Assembly: GCA_016284235.1 (NCBI GenBank)
Contig: JAEEOK010000018.1
Location: forward strand, 1 to 64,000
Direction: 5' to 3'
Source of the DNA: Succinivibrionaceae bacterium
GTDB lineage: Bacteria; Pseudomonadota; Gammaproteobacteria; Enterobacterales; Succinivibrionaceae
Length of the DNA stretch: 64,000 nucleotides
Shown: positions 21,115 through 29,730 of the stretch, piece by piece
How positions within the stretch are numbered: position 1 is the stretch's first letter
How the letters are laid out: every line of letters begins with the position of its first letter
Notes under the pieces: model-generated
Databases searched by the model: none
The model's input: the letters and a program-made list of their open reading frames with translations, nothing else
Told to the model about the DNA's origin: nothing
Program-made: the position numbers and the translations under genes

Positions 21115-23712
21115 TCAGCATCGATCGGAAGAAGTATCAAAGACTATTGAAAGCACAGAATAGTCCTCCTTCTCTACGCTGTTTTTCAAAATATCTTCAC
21201 TGATCCTTTTTCTCATTACGAGTTTTGCTGTACCGCTGCTGTGACTGACGTCGGCACTTACAACTCCGTCTATACCCTCGAGGATTTTTTTTACGAATTC
21301 TTCACAGTGAATGCACATCATTCCGTCAATACTCATGATGCACGTAAAATCTCTATTTTTTCCCGCCTCTGCCGAGCTGACAGCAGAAACAGGGGAATGT
21401 ATTTCCGCCCCGGCAATGCAGAAACAATCCGGTGCGTTCAGCTCGGTTTTCTGCCCGGAGAAGGCTTCGCCCTCCATATCCCGACTGTTCCTGCCTTGAA
21501 TTCCAATCAGATTCAGCCGCAAAGCATTCATCACCACGCAAAAGCTTGACAGACTCATGGCGCCGGCAGCTGTCACAGGACTCAGCTGCCAGCCGAGCCA
21601 GTGACTGAATACTCCCGCTGCAAGAGGTATTGCAGACACATTGTATATAAAGGCCCAGAAAAAATTTTCGTAAATATTGCGGAGTACGAGTCTGCTGATT
21701 CTTACTGCTGAATAAATATCAGTGATGCGGTTATGAAACAGAATGATATCGGCGGTATCTGCCGCTATATCCGTACCGGACTGCACTGATATACCTATGT
21801 CACTTGCCGCGAGAGCCGGAGCATCGTTAACGCCGTCGCCGGCCATTGCCGTAACCCCTGACTTTTTCAGTGATCTGACATACTCCGCCTTCTGCACAGG
21901 ATCAAGTTCTGCAATAATTTCATCAATGCCGGCCTTTCTTCCAACAGCGGAAGCCGTTACTGTATTATCCCCTGAGAGCATTACCACATTTACTCCGCTT
22001 TTTTTCAGAAGTTCAACGCCGTCTCTTGAATCATCTCTCAAAACATCGGCAATACCCATTATTCCAAGGAGTATTCCGTCCTCTGCAAAGAATACAGCGG
22101 TCTTTCCCTGTTTTACCAGTTCACTGAATTTGCTCTCAGCCTCTGCAGACAAACCGGTAAACCTTCTTATGAAACCGCTGTTTCCCGCAACTGTAAATCT
22201 TCCATTGATCCTGCCTGTGATACCGTTTCCCGGGTGGATCTTAATATCTGAAGCTTCATGAAGAACAGAGCCGCACTCTGATTCCAGAGCCTGAACAGCC
22301 CTGGCTACCGGATGCTCGCTGTAATGCTCCAGCGAACAGGCCGAAGTCAGAAGATAGTTCAATTCAACACCGCCGCACGGAACAATATCCGTTACGACCA
22401 TTTTTCCGCAGGTGAGAGTGCCAGTTTTATCCACTGCAAGATTCGAAATCCGGCAGGTTTTTTCCATAACCGCGGCGCTTTTAAAAATTATACCGCAGCG
22501 TGCCGCAACACCAGCTCCGACCATAACAGCAACCGGAGTTGCAAGACCGAGGGAACACGGACAGCTGATCACCAGCACCGATACTGCATATTTAAGCGCT
22601 GTACCTGGCTCTGCACCGATAATCACCCATATTAAAAAAGTAAGAAGTGACAGCAGCATTACTGCAGGAACAAAAACTCTGGCAATTCTGTCAGCAACTC
22701 TTTCTATCGGAGCTTTTGAAACAGAGGATTCAGCGACCAGTCTGATCAATTTTGAAAAAAGCGTGTCAGCGCCTGTTCCGGTGGCGCGACATTTGAGAAC
22801 CCCGTTAAAATTAACAGAAGCCGCTGAAACTCTGTCCCCCTTCTGCTTATCGGCGGGAATACTTTCCCCGGTAAGCGAGGACTCGTCCACACTGCTGGCA
22901 CCTTCAATAACAATACCGTCAGCGGGAAATATACCTCCGGGACGCACTATAAAGACATCACCGGCCGACAATTCATCAGCGGAAATTTCCACCTCTCTGT
23001 CTCCGCGCTGAACAACGGCAACCGCAGGACGCATATTCTGCAGCTGCCTGACTGCGGAAACAGTTTTATATCTGGCTCTTGCTTCAAGTACCCTGCCCAG
23101 AGTTACAAGAGTGAGGATCATTGCAGCGGACTCAAAATACATGCAGTCATCCATATGATCGGAAGCATGAAGAAATGCATCCGGCAGGAATATTCTGCAG
23201 CTCCATATAAAAGATGCAAGGGATCCCAGCGATACAAGAGTATTCATATCCGGAGCCAGTGAAAACAGGCTTTTAAAGCCACGGACAAAATAATCCCTGT
23301 TGACAGTCATTATCGCCAGGGTAAGAAACATCTCTGTCAGACCTTTCGTAAACGGCTCGTCAAACGCCGTCAGCCCTGGAAAAGAGAAAATCATCGTTCC
23401 CATGGAAACGTAAATGAGCGGAACAAGCAAAACTGCAGACAAAAGCAGTCTGAACAGCATTTTTCTGTATTCAGCATCACCTTTGCTGCAGGTCTTATCA
23501 TTATCAGCTGCCGCAGAAATAATCTCAGCACCGTACCCCGCCCTGCGGATCGCATCAGCAATCATTAGGGGATCCGCTTTTCCTTCCGCAGTTGCTGTTC
23601 CATCAAGCAGATTTACGGAGCATGAATCAACACCGTCAAGAGAAGATATGACCCTTTCAATTTTCTGTCTGCACACAGTGCAGCTCATTCCAGTAATTTT
23701 AAAATAATGCAT
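21115..23712 (-). CDS. copA: CopA-type copper-translocating P-type ATPase with HMA domains at both ends
   Basis: This P1B-type ATPase exports Cu(I). I start at ATG 23712 (865 residues), where the first metal-binding domain begins (ITGMSCTVC); the tracked 38-residue extension is unlike the family. In order: HMA domain (CTVC, about 11-14), six to eight membrane segments, TGES, CPC in VISCPCSLGLATP, the phosphorylation motif DKTGTLTCGK, HP in SEHPVA, and MAGDGVNDAPAL. A second HMA domain (DGMMCIHC, about 790-800) lies at the extreme C-terminus after a linker, which is unusual. I see no clear CueR operator upstream. Confidence 0.92.
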   Translation of the reverse strand: MHYFKITGMSCTVCRQKIERVISSLDGVDSCSVNLLDGTATAEGKADPLMIADAIRRAGYGAEIISAAADNDKTCSKGDAEYRKMLFRLLLSAVLLVPLIYVSMGTMIFSFPGLTAFDEPFTKGLTEMFLTLAIMTVNRDYFVRGFKSLFSLAPDMNTLVSLGSLASFIWSCRIFLPDAFLHASDHMDDCMYFESAAMILTLVTLGRVLEARARYKTVSAVRQLQNMRPAVAVVQRGDREVEISADELSAGDVFIVRPGGIFPADGIVIEGASSVDESSLTGESIPADKQKGDRVSAASVNFNGVLKCRATGTGADTLFSKLIRLVAESSVSKAPIERVADRIARVFVPAVMLLSLLTFLIWVIIGAEPGTALKYAVSVLVISCPCSLGLATPVAVMVGAGVAARCGIIFKSAAVMEKTCRISNLAVDKTGTLTCGKMVVTDIVPCGGVELNYLLTSACSLEHYSEHPVARAVQALESECGSVLHEASDIKIHPGNGITGRINGRFTVAGNSGFIRRFTGLSAEAESKFSELVKQGKTAVFFAEDGILLGIMGIADVLRDDSRDGVELLKKSGVNVVMLSGDNTVTASAVGRKAGIDEIIAELDPVQKAEYVRSLKKSGVTAMAGDGVNDAPALAASDIGISVQSGTDIAADTADIILFHNRITDIYSAVRISRLVLRNIYENFFWAFIYNVSAIPLAAGVFSHWLGWQLSPVTAAGAMSLSSFCVVMNALRLNLIGIQGRNSRDMEGEAFSGQKTELNAPDCFCIAGAEIHSPVSAVSSAEAGKNRDFTCIMSIDGMMCIHCEEFVKKILEGIDGVVSADVSHSSGTAKLVMRKRISEDILKNSVEKEDYSVLSIVFDTSSDRC

Positions 23713-23828
23713 AAAAAAACAAACTGTGATAGTTTTATCAACGGCAACCTGTAAAAAGTACGCAAAAAAGCGTAAAAAATCAAGATCTGACGCGCACATT
23801 AAAACGGAGTATCCTGATAGAATCAATC

Positions 23829-23992
23829 GCGGGGTGGCTTTGATGTCAATCAGGGTGACTCTTGGAGTTCACCATAAATAGAAGGACTTTAAACCGACGG
23901 CGCCGCGCCTGAAGTTTTCTTTTAAGACTAAACGACACATTGCCGTATCAGTGTCTGTTCTGTTATAAATCAGTTGTTTTAAGCCACCCCGC
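23829..23992. repeat. 164-bp segment bounded by perfect 12-bp inverted repeats
   Basis: GCGGGGTGGCTT (23829-23840) is exactly inverted as AAGCCACCCCGC (23981-23992). Inside lies a stem-loop, GGTGACTC / GAG-T-TCACC, and a weak GACAC/GTGTC stem. I see no clear target-site duplication. It could be a MITE-like element or a base-paired stem closing a non-coding RNA. Confidence 0.65.
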
Positions 23993-24154
23993 CCTTTAAA
24001 AATTCGCCAGGCAGGCAGTGAGGGATAGTAAACCGTTATTCAGATTGCCGCAAATCTGCAGTCTCAAATGCGTAAACGCAAAAAAAGAAAATAGCGAAGA
24101 AGGAATGGAGGAACACGGCATATGAGGCGCAGAGACTTGAACTCATCTATAACA

Positions 24155-24227
24155 ACCGGTGTTAAACCAGTCTAAAAAAGCACTGAACAGTGCTAGAGGA
24201 ATATCAGATATAAAGGGCGAACAGCCC
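24155..24227. repeat. Hairpin module, copy A, upstream of the RT
   Basis: In order: ACCGGT / ACCAGT stem around GTTAA, perfect GCACTG-AA-CAGTGC hairpin, the word GGAATA, and GGGC-GAACA-GCCC hairpin. The same order of elements recurs as copy B at 24631. Confidence 0.55.
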
Positions 24228-24630
24228 GCTGCCGATCAGAAATTCCGGCCGGCAAAGCCTCTGCACAGATCATTATAACCGCTTCGCTGCAATAGAAAAA
24301 CTTTTATTGAAAAGAAATCTAGAGAAGATTTCCGGCACTGATGTAAAAAGGCTGAAATGAGAATTTACAGAACTAATCAAATTTCTGCTGGAGAAATGAG
24401 CATCAGCAGAAGAATACGGTTTTGTGATAGAAATATCATTCTTAATTACTTTATTGGAAAGATTATCGACAAGACAGCAAACATTATTAAAATCGATCAT
24501 AGATTCTTTGGTTTTTGATTTATTTTAAATATATTTCATCTTTTTTGCTGTCAATCAGCAAATTCAGAAAATATTTAATCAGAACAGACATATATTTTCA
24601 TTTAAAAACTTACATCTTAAAATCTAAAGC

Positions 24631-24695
24631 GCGGTATAAACCGCTCATGACAGAGACTGTTAAAGCAGTCATGCCGGAATAGTACTGACGAACAG
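24631..24695. repeat. Hairpin module, copy B, directly upstream of the RT
   Basis: Perfect GCGGT-ATAA-ACCGC hairpin, perfect GACTG-TTAAAG-CAGTC hairpin, GGAATA, then CGAACAG. An alternative 6-bp pairing, CATGAC (24646-24651) with GTCATG (24668-24673), competes with the second hairpin. It ends about 36 nt before the RT start codon. Confidence 0.55.
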
Positions 24696-24731
24696 GGTTT
24701 TAATTTTTCTCAGAATGCAAGGAGAAGCTTC

Positions 24732-26786
24732 ATGGAGACCAGCACAGACATCAATTCAAATGAAGACCTGATTTCCAGATTTTTCAACAAAGACAGTCTT
24801 ATAGAAATGGTCTATGAAAAAATTGTCAGCAAAAAGCACTGTGCCATAGGTCTGGATGCCGCGGACAAAAATCATTTTATGAGATATCTCAATGACGAGA
24901 TTGATATAATCTTAAGAAAGATTTCTGACGGAAGCTACAAGTTCACACGCTACCGCATGATGCTAATCCCCAAGGGGCCTAAAAAAAATCCGAGAAGGAT
25001 CTGTGTTCCGACAATTCGCGATCGACTGGTAATAGCAGTAATTTCCCAGATACTGAAAAATAAGTTTGAATCAGCCAGAAGCAGACCGCGTCCTGATCAG
25101 GTGATCAGGCAGATTGTAAAAGAAAAAGGACGTTTCAGCACTTATATAAAGCTGGATCTTTCAACTTTCTATGCATCAATAAATCATAAACTTCTGCTGG
25201 ACAAGCTGAAAGTTATCGGGAACCCGACAGTTTTAAAGCTTATAGAAAGAGTAATCACGACCCCTGCCTATGATCCTGAAACTGATACCGAGTCAAAGAT
25301 TGAAACCGAAGCCAAACCGGGATCCCCTTCCGAACCGGTCGGCGTTCCCGAAGGTCTTTCCTGTTCTGGACTTCTTGCAGATATTTTTCTGGAAGATATA
25401 GACTGCAGATACGGAAAGCGTGAAGATATACGCTACTACAGATTTGTCGACGACATACTCATACTCTGCGATAAAGAAGAAGATGAAACCGAACAGCTGA
25501 AAAAACAGATCATAAGCGATCTGACAGCCAAAAAACTGATCATCAACCAGGAAAAAACCAAAACTTCGCAGCTTATCGACGGATTGAGTTATCTGGGCTA
25601 CACATTCTCCGGTGACTTCATCAGCGTGAGGAAGGAATCAATCCGCAAGCATGAGAAAGCCATTGAAGATATGGTTAAAAAATACGTCAAAAAAATCACC
25701 AACACCGACACTCTCTACAAAGCTGTCTACAGCAAGTACGAACTAGACAACAAGATATCCATGCTCTGTACAGGAGCAAATGTGGAAGATACATTCATGG
25801 GATGGATGTCATACTACCGTTACATAACAAATATGAAACTGCTGTATCATTTCGACTGGCTTATAACCAGCCTGTATAACAGATACAACATTCCCAAATA
25901 CTGCGGTAAAAGGCATGTGAGAGCATACCATGAATTAAACCGCAATATAAAAAATACAACCTATGTTTTCAAATACCGAAATTTAAAAGCCTACAACGAC
26001 TCTAAAAAGGATGAATTTCTGAAAACTGCAAGACAGTCTCTGAAATCAGGATGTGAAAAGTTGTCTGCAGCGGCAAAAACGATACATAAAACGGGCGGAA
26101 CAGGAGGTCTAATAAAATCATCAGATATAAAAGATCTGAAACTGCAAAACGAGTTAAAATTGAATAATAATCAGAAAGCTGTATTAAGCCTGGGACTTTC
26201 AAAATTTGTTTCCGTAAAAAATCATGACGAATATAACCGGATATCGATAAAAGCTGATTCAGATTTTTCGAACATATTAAGTACCTTTAAAAAGAAGAAC
26301 TGGCTGGAATTCAGTCAGAAGGAGATAGATATCCTGCTGAGCGGAATAACTCCAAAGACGGAAGCAGAAGAAAAATCGAATAAAAACAAGGACGACGCTG
26401 AAGAAAAATATGTCAGCAGGCATGATGAATCACTTCAGGACAGTACTGCAGAAACAGATGAAATGAATCAGAATGTAGAAATCACTGCAGCTGTAAATGA
26501 TACTGATGAAAATAACGAGAAACAGGGAGAAACCGATCAGCGTCAGGAAGAAAAAGATTTTGAAAAGCCGGACAATGAACAGCTGAAATCACAGCTGGCG
26601 AAGTATGCGCAGATAATAGAGAGAATCAGCAGGGAGAAAAACATACTGATTGATGATTATGCATTTTTATCAGGCATAGACAAAAACGGAGATATGACAC
26701 CTGAAGAAATTATCGATGCAATTATCGGAGAATTTCTGACAGATCCGATTATTGAAGAAGATCTCAAAACATTTGATTATGAATAA
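24732..26786 (+). CDS. Reverse transcriptase of unassigned group, candidate defence RT
   Basis: RT motifs in order: IPKGPKKNPRRICVPTIRDR (79-98), KLDLSTFYASINH with catalytic D142 (motif A), GVPEGLSCSGLLADIF (204-219, motif B), YYRFVDDILIL with D240-D241 (motif C), LIINQEKTK and LSYLGYTF. There is an acidic insert between motifs A and B (about 180-200). The C-terminal half is helical to about 505, then a Glu/Asp/Lys-rich linker (about 510-595), and a short final domain. AAGGAG lies 7 nt before ATG 24732. It lacks the retron VTG and DGR SQ motifs, and I see no maturase or endonuclease domain. It resembles Abi/DRT/unknown-group RTs, but I cannot name a class. Confidence 0.88.
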   Translation: METSTDINSNEDLISRFFNKDSLIEMVYEKIVSKKHCAIGLDAADKNHFMRYLNDEIDIILRKISDGSYKFTRYRMMLIPKGPKKNPRRICVPTIRDRLVIAVISQILKNKFESARSRPRPDQVIRQIVKEKGRFSTYIKLDLSTFYASINHKLLLDKLKVIGNPTVLKLIERVITTPAYDPETDTESKIETEAKPGSPSEPVGVPEGLSCSGLLADIFLEDIDCRYGKREDIRYYRFVDDILILCDKEEDETEQLKKQIISDLTAKKLIINQEKTKTSQLIDGLSYLGYTFSGDFISVRKESIRKHEKAIEDMVKKYVKKITNTDTLYKAVYSKYELDNKISMLCTGANVEDTFMGWMSYYRYITNMKLLYHFDWLITSLYNRYNIPKYCGKRHVRAYHELNRNIKNTTYVFKYRNLKAYNDSKKDEFLKTARQSLKSGCEKLSAAAKTIHKTGGTGGLIKSSDIKDLKLQNELKLNNNQKAVLSLGLSKFVSVKNHDEYNRISIKADSDFSNILSTFKKKNWLEFSQKEIDILLSGITPKTEAEEKSNKNKDDAEEKYVSRHDESLQDSTAETDEMNQNVEITAAVNDTDENNEKQGETDQRQEEKDFEKPDNEQLKSQLAKYAQIIERISREKNILIDDYAFLSGIDKNGDMTPEEIIDAIIGEFLTDPIIEEDLKTFDYE

Positions 26787-26821
26787 AAAAACAATCAGGT
26801 AATTACATTCCGCTTTTGGAA

Positions 26822-26835
26822 ATGTCTTAAGACAT
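26822..26835. repeat. 14-bp perfect palindrome after the RT gene
   Basis: ATGTCTTAAGACAT is a perfect palindrome 35 nt past the RT stop and just before the terminator. Its role is unknown; it could be a small hairpin or a protein site. Confidence 0.5.
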
Positions 26836-26839
26836 ATTT

Positions 26840-26880
26840 AAAAACGCCTTCACCGCTCATACAGCTGTGAAGGCGTTTTT
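26840..26880. terminator. Strong bidirectional terminator between the RT and the chemotaxis operon
   Basis: A 14-bp perfect stem (AAAAACGCCTTCAC / GTGAAGGCGTTTTT) with a 13-nt loop has A-runs on one side and T-runs on the other. It can end the RT transcript (+) and the chemotaxis operon (-), whose last gene stops at 26918. Confidence 0.85.
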
Positions 26881-26917
26881 AATGATGATCAAAAGAGTTT
26901 ATCAGACAGAGAAAAAA

Positions 26918-27391
26918 TCAGAGTTTGAGACCGCCTCCGTGAATCGATATCAAAAGCTTCGCCTCAGCCTCCGGAATTTCGCATTCATCCATGATCTCCT
27001 GAATAGAAGCACCTGACTTAACCATTTTCACAGCCCGGTTGTACATCTTCCCTTCCGGATCCTGGTACTGAACTTCATCATACTTCTGTTCCAGTTCTGA
27101 AACCTTGGATTCAAGATATTCACATCTGGACTGCAGATCTCCGATAAGCTGCTGAAATGTGCTCTGGGCAGTGCCGGCATCGGTTACAGCCTTACTGATA
27201 TAATCCCAGCGTCTTGCCTCACCCTTGAACTTACTGAGAATATCGGCAACTCCGTTCATATTGTCAGCAAGTTCCGAGTACGCCTGCTTCATGCTGCGTA
27301 TATAAAAATTCTGGTACAGCACCCAAACAAATAGGATCACCACTAATGTGGCGACCCCTATAAGTACATAAACGTAAATATCTGTATTCAT
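26918..27391 (-). CDS. DUF2802 membrane protein, end of chemotaxis operon
   Basis: This 157-residue protein has one N-terminal membrane helix (VYVLIGVATLVVILFVWVLYQNF), a coiled-coil region (about 55-110, QSRCEYLESKVSELEQKYDEV), and a C-terminal helix-turn-helix-like segment (NRAVKMVKSGASIQEIMDEC). The layout and the position right after cheW match the DUF2802 proteins that end the Pseudomonas/Vibrio chemotaxis operons. The start codon overlaps the cheW stop by 1 nt. The function is unknown. Confidence 0.85.
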   Translation of the reverse strand: MNTDIYVYVLIGVATLVVILFVWVLYQNFYIRSMKQAYSELADNMNGVADILSKFKGEARRWDYISKAVTDAGTAQSTFQQLIGDLQSRCEYLESKVSELEQKYDEVQYQDPEGKMYNRAVKMVKSGASIQEIMDECEIPEAEAKLLISIHGGGLKL

Positions 27392-27885
27392 TACTGCTGC
27401 AGCTGACCGATCTCAGACCATTCCTCGTCCGAAAGCAATTTATTGAGATCCACGAGTATAAGAAGATCCTGATTACGATTACATACGCCCTGGATAAACT
27501 TGGCGCTTTCATCAGTTCCTACGCTAGGAGCCACGTCAATTTCGGAAGATTTCAGATAAACAACCTCGGCAACACTGTCCACAAGTATACCGATTACCTG
27601 AGTCTCTGCTTCTATGATCACAATACGGGAATTGTCAGTAATCTCAGCCGAAGGTAGACCGAAACGAAGTCTTGTATCAATTATGGTTACAACATTTCCG
27701 CGAAGATTGATAATTCCAAGTACATAATCAGGAGAACCAGGAACAGGTGCTATGTCGGTATAGCGAAGAACCTCGCGAACCTGCTTTACATTGACTCCAT
27801 ACGTTTCACTGTCAAGCTGAAAGGTAACCCACTGAAAAACATCATTATCACTTACTGATCCGGCTATATTCTGACTTCCGCTCAC
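27391..27885 (-). CDS. cheW: Chemotaxis coupling protein CheW
   Basis: CheW links receptors to CheA. The 164-residue protein is a single CheW domain: FQWVTFQLDSETYGVNVKQVREVLRY, VPGSPDYVLGIINLRGNVVTIIDTRLRFG, then a VDSVAEVV motif. It is 202 nt downstream of parP and 1-nt overlapping with the DUF2802 gene. Other CheW-domain proteins in the window are ParP, CheV and the CheA C-terminus. Confidence 0.95.
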   Translation of the reverse strand: MSGSQNIAGSVSDNDVFQWVTFQLDSETYGVNVKQVREVLRYTDIAPVPGSPDYVLGIINLRGNVVTIIDTRLRFGLPSAEITDNSRIVIIEAETQVIGILVDSVAEVVYLKSSEIDVAPSVGTDESAKFIQGVCNRNQDLLILVDLNKLLSDEEWSEIGQLQQ

Positions 27886-28087
27886 AACCCGTCTCCTTAA
27901 AAAACAATCTGTAAAAGCGAGTCAACTGACTCACTCTCATATCATATATTAAAACCGTCAAAAAGTTGAAAACGGCAAATGATTTTTGTGATCTCTCATA
28001 ACCATATAATCAACCGGCAGTTTTTTAAATCTCAGCAGCACAATGACGACTCATATACAGCAGAACAATCAGAAAAACTGCGTGAAA

Positions 28088-28954
28088 TCAGGATTTATCA
28101 CCTTCGATATTAATTCCCTGATTAAACAGTTTTATCAGTTCATTGACATGAATAAGTGCACACATCTTCTCCTTGACAAGACCTGAAAGCCACGGACGTT
28201 TTCCTGCAGTGGAGCGCCACTGGATCTGAGATTTACAAAGAGACTCGGTACCGATAAGTTCATTGCAGGTTATCGCCCACCTGCTGTTTTCCATCTCAAT
28301 CACGTAGTTGAAATTCTTTTCATAATCCTCAACATTAGGCATCGCCCACTTTACGAAATCGACCACCTTGTACTTTTCATCTCTGAAATTCATCATTCCC
28401 ATAAACCATTCAGGTTTACCGAAAATCGAGGTGACCTTATCCATGTTGGCAATGTTTCCAAGATTGATAAGAGGTACGGCAAATGTAACACCGTGCACAA
28501 TAAAAAACAAAGCCTGAAACTCCTCAGGAACGTCAATATTCCGCCATACGCCGTCATCCGGTTTGACTTCCTGAATTATCTGCTCCTGTACAGCAGTATC
28601 AGTTTTAAGCTCATCGGCAGTCGTCTGGACAGCGGCTGTTTCAGTCTTGACATCGGTCTGGACAGAAACCTGTACCTTGTTTTCCGTTGCTGTCTGCACA
28701 ACAGGTTCCGCCGTTTTTACAACCGTTACCGGCTCCGGTGTAACCTGCTCAATCAGCCTTGCAACACGGGAAAGCTCTGACTGCTCCTTCTCAAGAACAG
28801 GTCTGGCCTCGGTGTGAGCAGTCTCCCTGGCTGTCTTTACAGCAGGATCCTGCAGACCGCCGGAACCGCCCTGCCCGCTTTTGCCGGATCCGACAGGCGT
28901 AAGCATGGATCTGAAATAATCAGCCATGGCATCAAATTGATTTTTCCCTGTCAT
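28088..28954 (-). CDS. ParP-like CheW-domain protein
   Basis: ParP couples the ParA-like ATPase to polar chemotaxis arrays in Vibrio and relatives. The first ~25 residues (QFDAMADYFRSMLTPV) are a conserved-looking helix, followed by a Thr/Val/Gln-rich variable linker (about 30-140) and a C-terminal CheW-like domain (FQALFFIVHGVTFAVPLINLGNI ... PEWFMGMMNFRDEKYKVVDF). Its position directly after the parA-like gene (4-nt overlap) and before cheW is diagnostic. It has 288 residues. Confidence 0.88.
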   Translation of the reverse strand: MTGKNQFDAMADYFRSMLTPVGSGKSGQGGSGGLQDPAVKTARETAHTEARPVLEKEQSELSRVARLIEQVTPEPVTVVKTAEPVVQTATENKVQVSVQTDVKTETAAVQTTADELKTDTAVQEQIIQEVKPDDGVWRNIDVPEEFQALFFIVHGVTFAVPLINLGNIANMDKVTSIFGKPEWFMGMMNFRDEKYKVVDFVKWAMPNVEDYEKNFNYVIEMENSRWAITCNELIGTESLCKSQIQWRSTAGKRPWLSGLVKEKMCALIHVNELIKLFNQGINIEGDKS

Positions 28955-29730
28955 TGCTGGATGCCCTCTGATTCAAGAAGATAATCTAAAAGAAATTTAT
29001 ATGCTCTGCTGCCGCGTGATTCCGGTATGAGAAGTGCCGGAGGAATATGCTGAGAACTGGAATCTCTGAATTTGGTATCAATAGGAATGTAATATTTCCA
29101 TACCTTATCACCGTACTGCTGACGGATTGTCTGAAGACTCAGAACAGAAGCATTTGTTCTTTTATCATACATTGTAGGTACGATAACATAATTAAACGGC
29201 TCCTCAACAGTACTGTGAAGAATTTCAAAGGTTTTCATCATCCTCTCGAGACCCTTAAGCGCAAGAAATTCAGTCTGGGTCGGCACAACAATTCTTGAAC
29301 TTGCAGCTAGAGCATTAACCATAAGCACGCCGAGAACCGGAGGACAGTCAATAAGAACGGCGTCAAAATCATCTTTCAGCCGGTTCAGAGCCCCTCCAAG
29401 TATATGCCCTACGCCCTCACGGTTTCCAAGATTTCGATCAAGCGTGGAAAGAGCAATAGAACCCGGAATAATTTCAATATTCTCATATTTTGTACTTAAA
29501 ACAGCGCCGAGAAGTTCCTCCCGGGACATCTCAGAATTCAGAAAGACGTCAAAAAGAGTGTGCTCCTGAGCATCAGAATCGTAATCAAAATAATTGGTAA
29601 GAGAGGCATGAGGATCTGTATCTATCAGCAGAACCTTCATTCCCATAAGACTCATCCACCCAGCCAATCCGACACAGGTAGTAGTCTTACCCACACCTCC
29701 CTTCTGATTGGCAACTGTCCACACAAACAT
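28951..29730 (-). CDS. ParA-like ATPase of the chemotaxis operon (ParC/Soj type)
   Basis: This is a MinD/ParA-family ATPase, known in Vibrio as ParC, that places chemotaxis arrays at the cell pole. The deviant Walker A is at the N-terminus (ANQKGGVGKTT, signature lysine K10, phosphate lysine K15), with LLIDTDPHASLTNY and VLIDCPPVLGVLM following. It has 259 residues. It abuts motB upstream and overlaps parP by 4 nt, the order of polar-flagellate gammaproteobacteria. No parB or parS is seen, as expected for this subgroup. Confidence 0.92.
   Translation of the reverse strand: MFVWTVANQKGGVGKTTTCVGLAGWMSLMGMKVLLIDTDPHASLTNYFDYDSDAQEHTLFDVFLNSEMSREELLGAVLSTKYENIEIIPGSIALSTLDRNLGNREGVGHILGGALNRLKDDFDAVLIDCPPVLGVLMVNALAASSRIVVPTQTEFLALKGLERMMKTFEILHSTVEEPFNYVIVPTMYDKRTNASVLSLQTIRQQYGDKVWKYYIPIDTKFRDSSSQHIPPALLIPESRGSRAYKFLLDYLLESEGIQQ

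Larger units (their letters stand above)
23713..24731. other. Long non-coding region between copA and the reverse transcriptase
   Basis: About 1 kb without a convincing gene. It contains the copA leader, a 164-bp segment bounded by 12-bp inverted repeats (23829-23992), a dense series of short hairpins at 24041-24260, an AT-rich middle (24260-24620), and a second hairpin module directly before the RT start (24631-24695). The 75-codon minus ORF 24273..24500 has no recognisable motif. The clustering of stems is compatible with one or more structured RNAs, but this is inference. Confidence 0.6.

Noticed and set aside
24273-24500. 75-codon minus-strand ORF inside the RT leader
   Set aside because: No family resemblance or clear ribosome-binding site; it lies in AT-rich non-coding sequence and is probably chance.
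23829-26786. Retron (msr-msd plus RT)
   Set aside because: The 12-bp inverted repeat looks like a1/a2 pairing, but the RT is twice normal retron size, lacks the VTG motif, and starts 740 bp beyond the repeat.
24732-26786. Diversity-generating retroelement or group II intron RT
   Set aside because: Motif B reads VPEGLSCSG, not the DGR SQ form, and I saw no template/variable repeat pair. No domain V-like RNA or maturase/endonuclease region is visible after the RT core.
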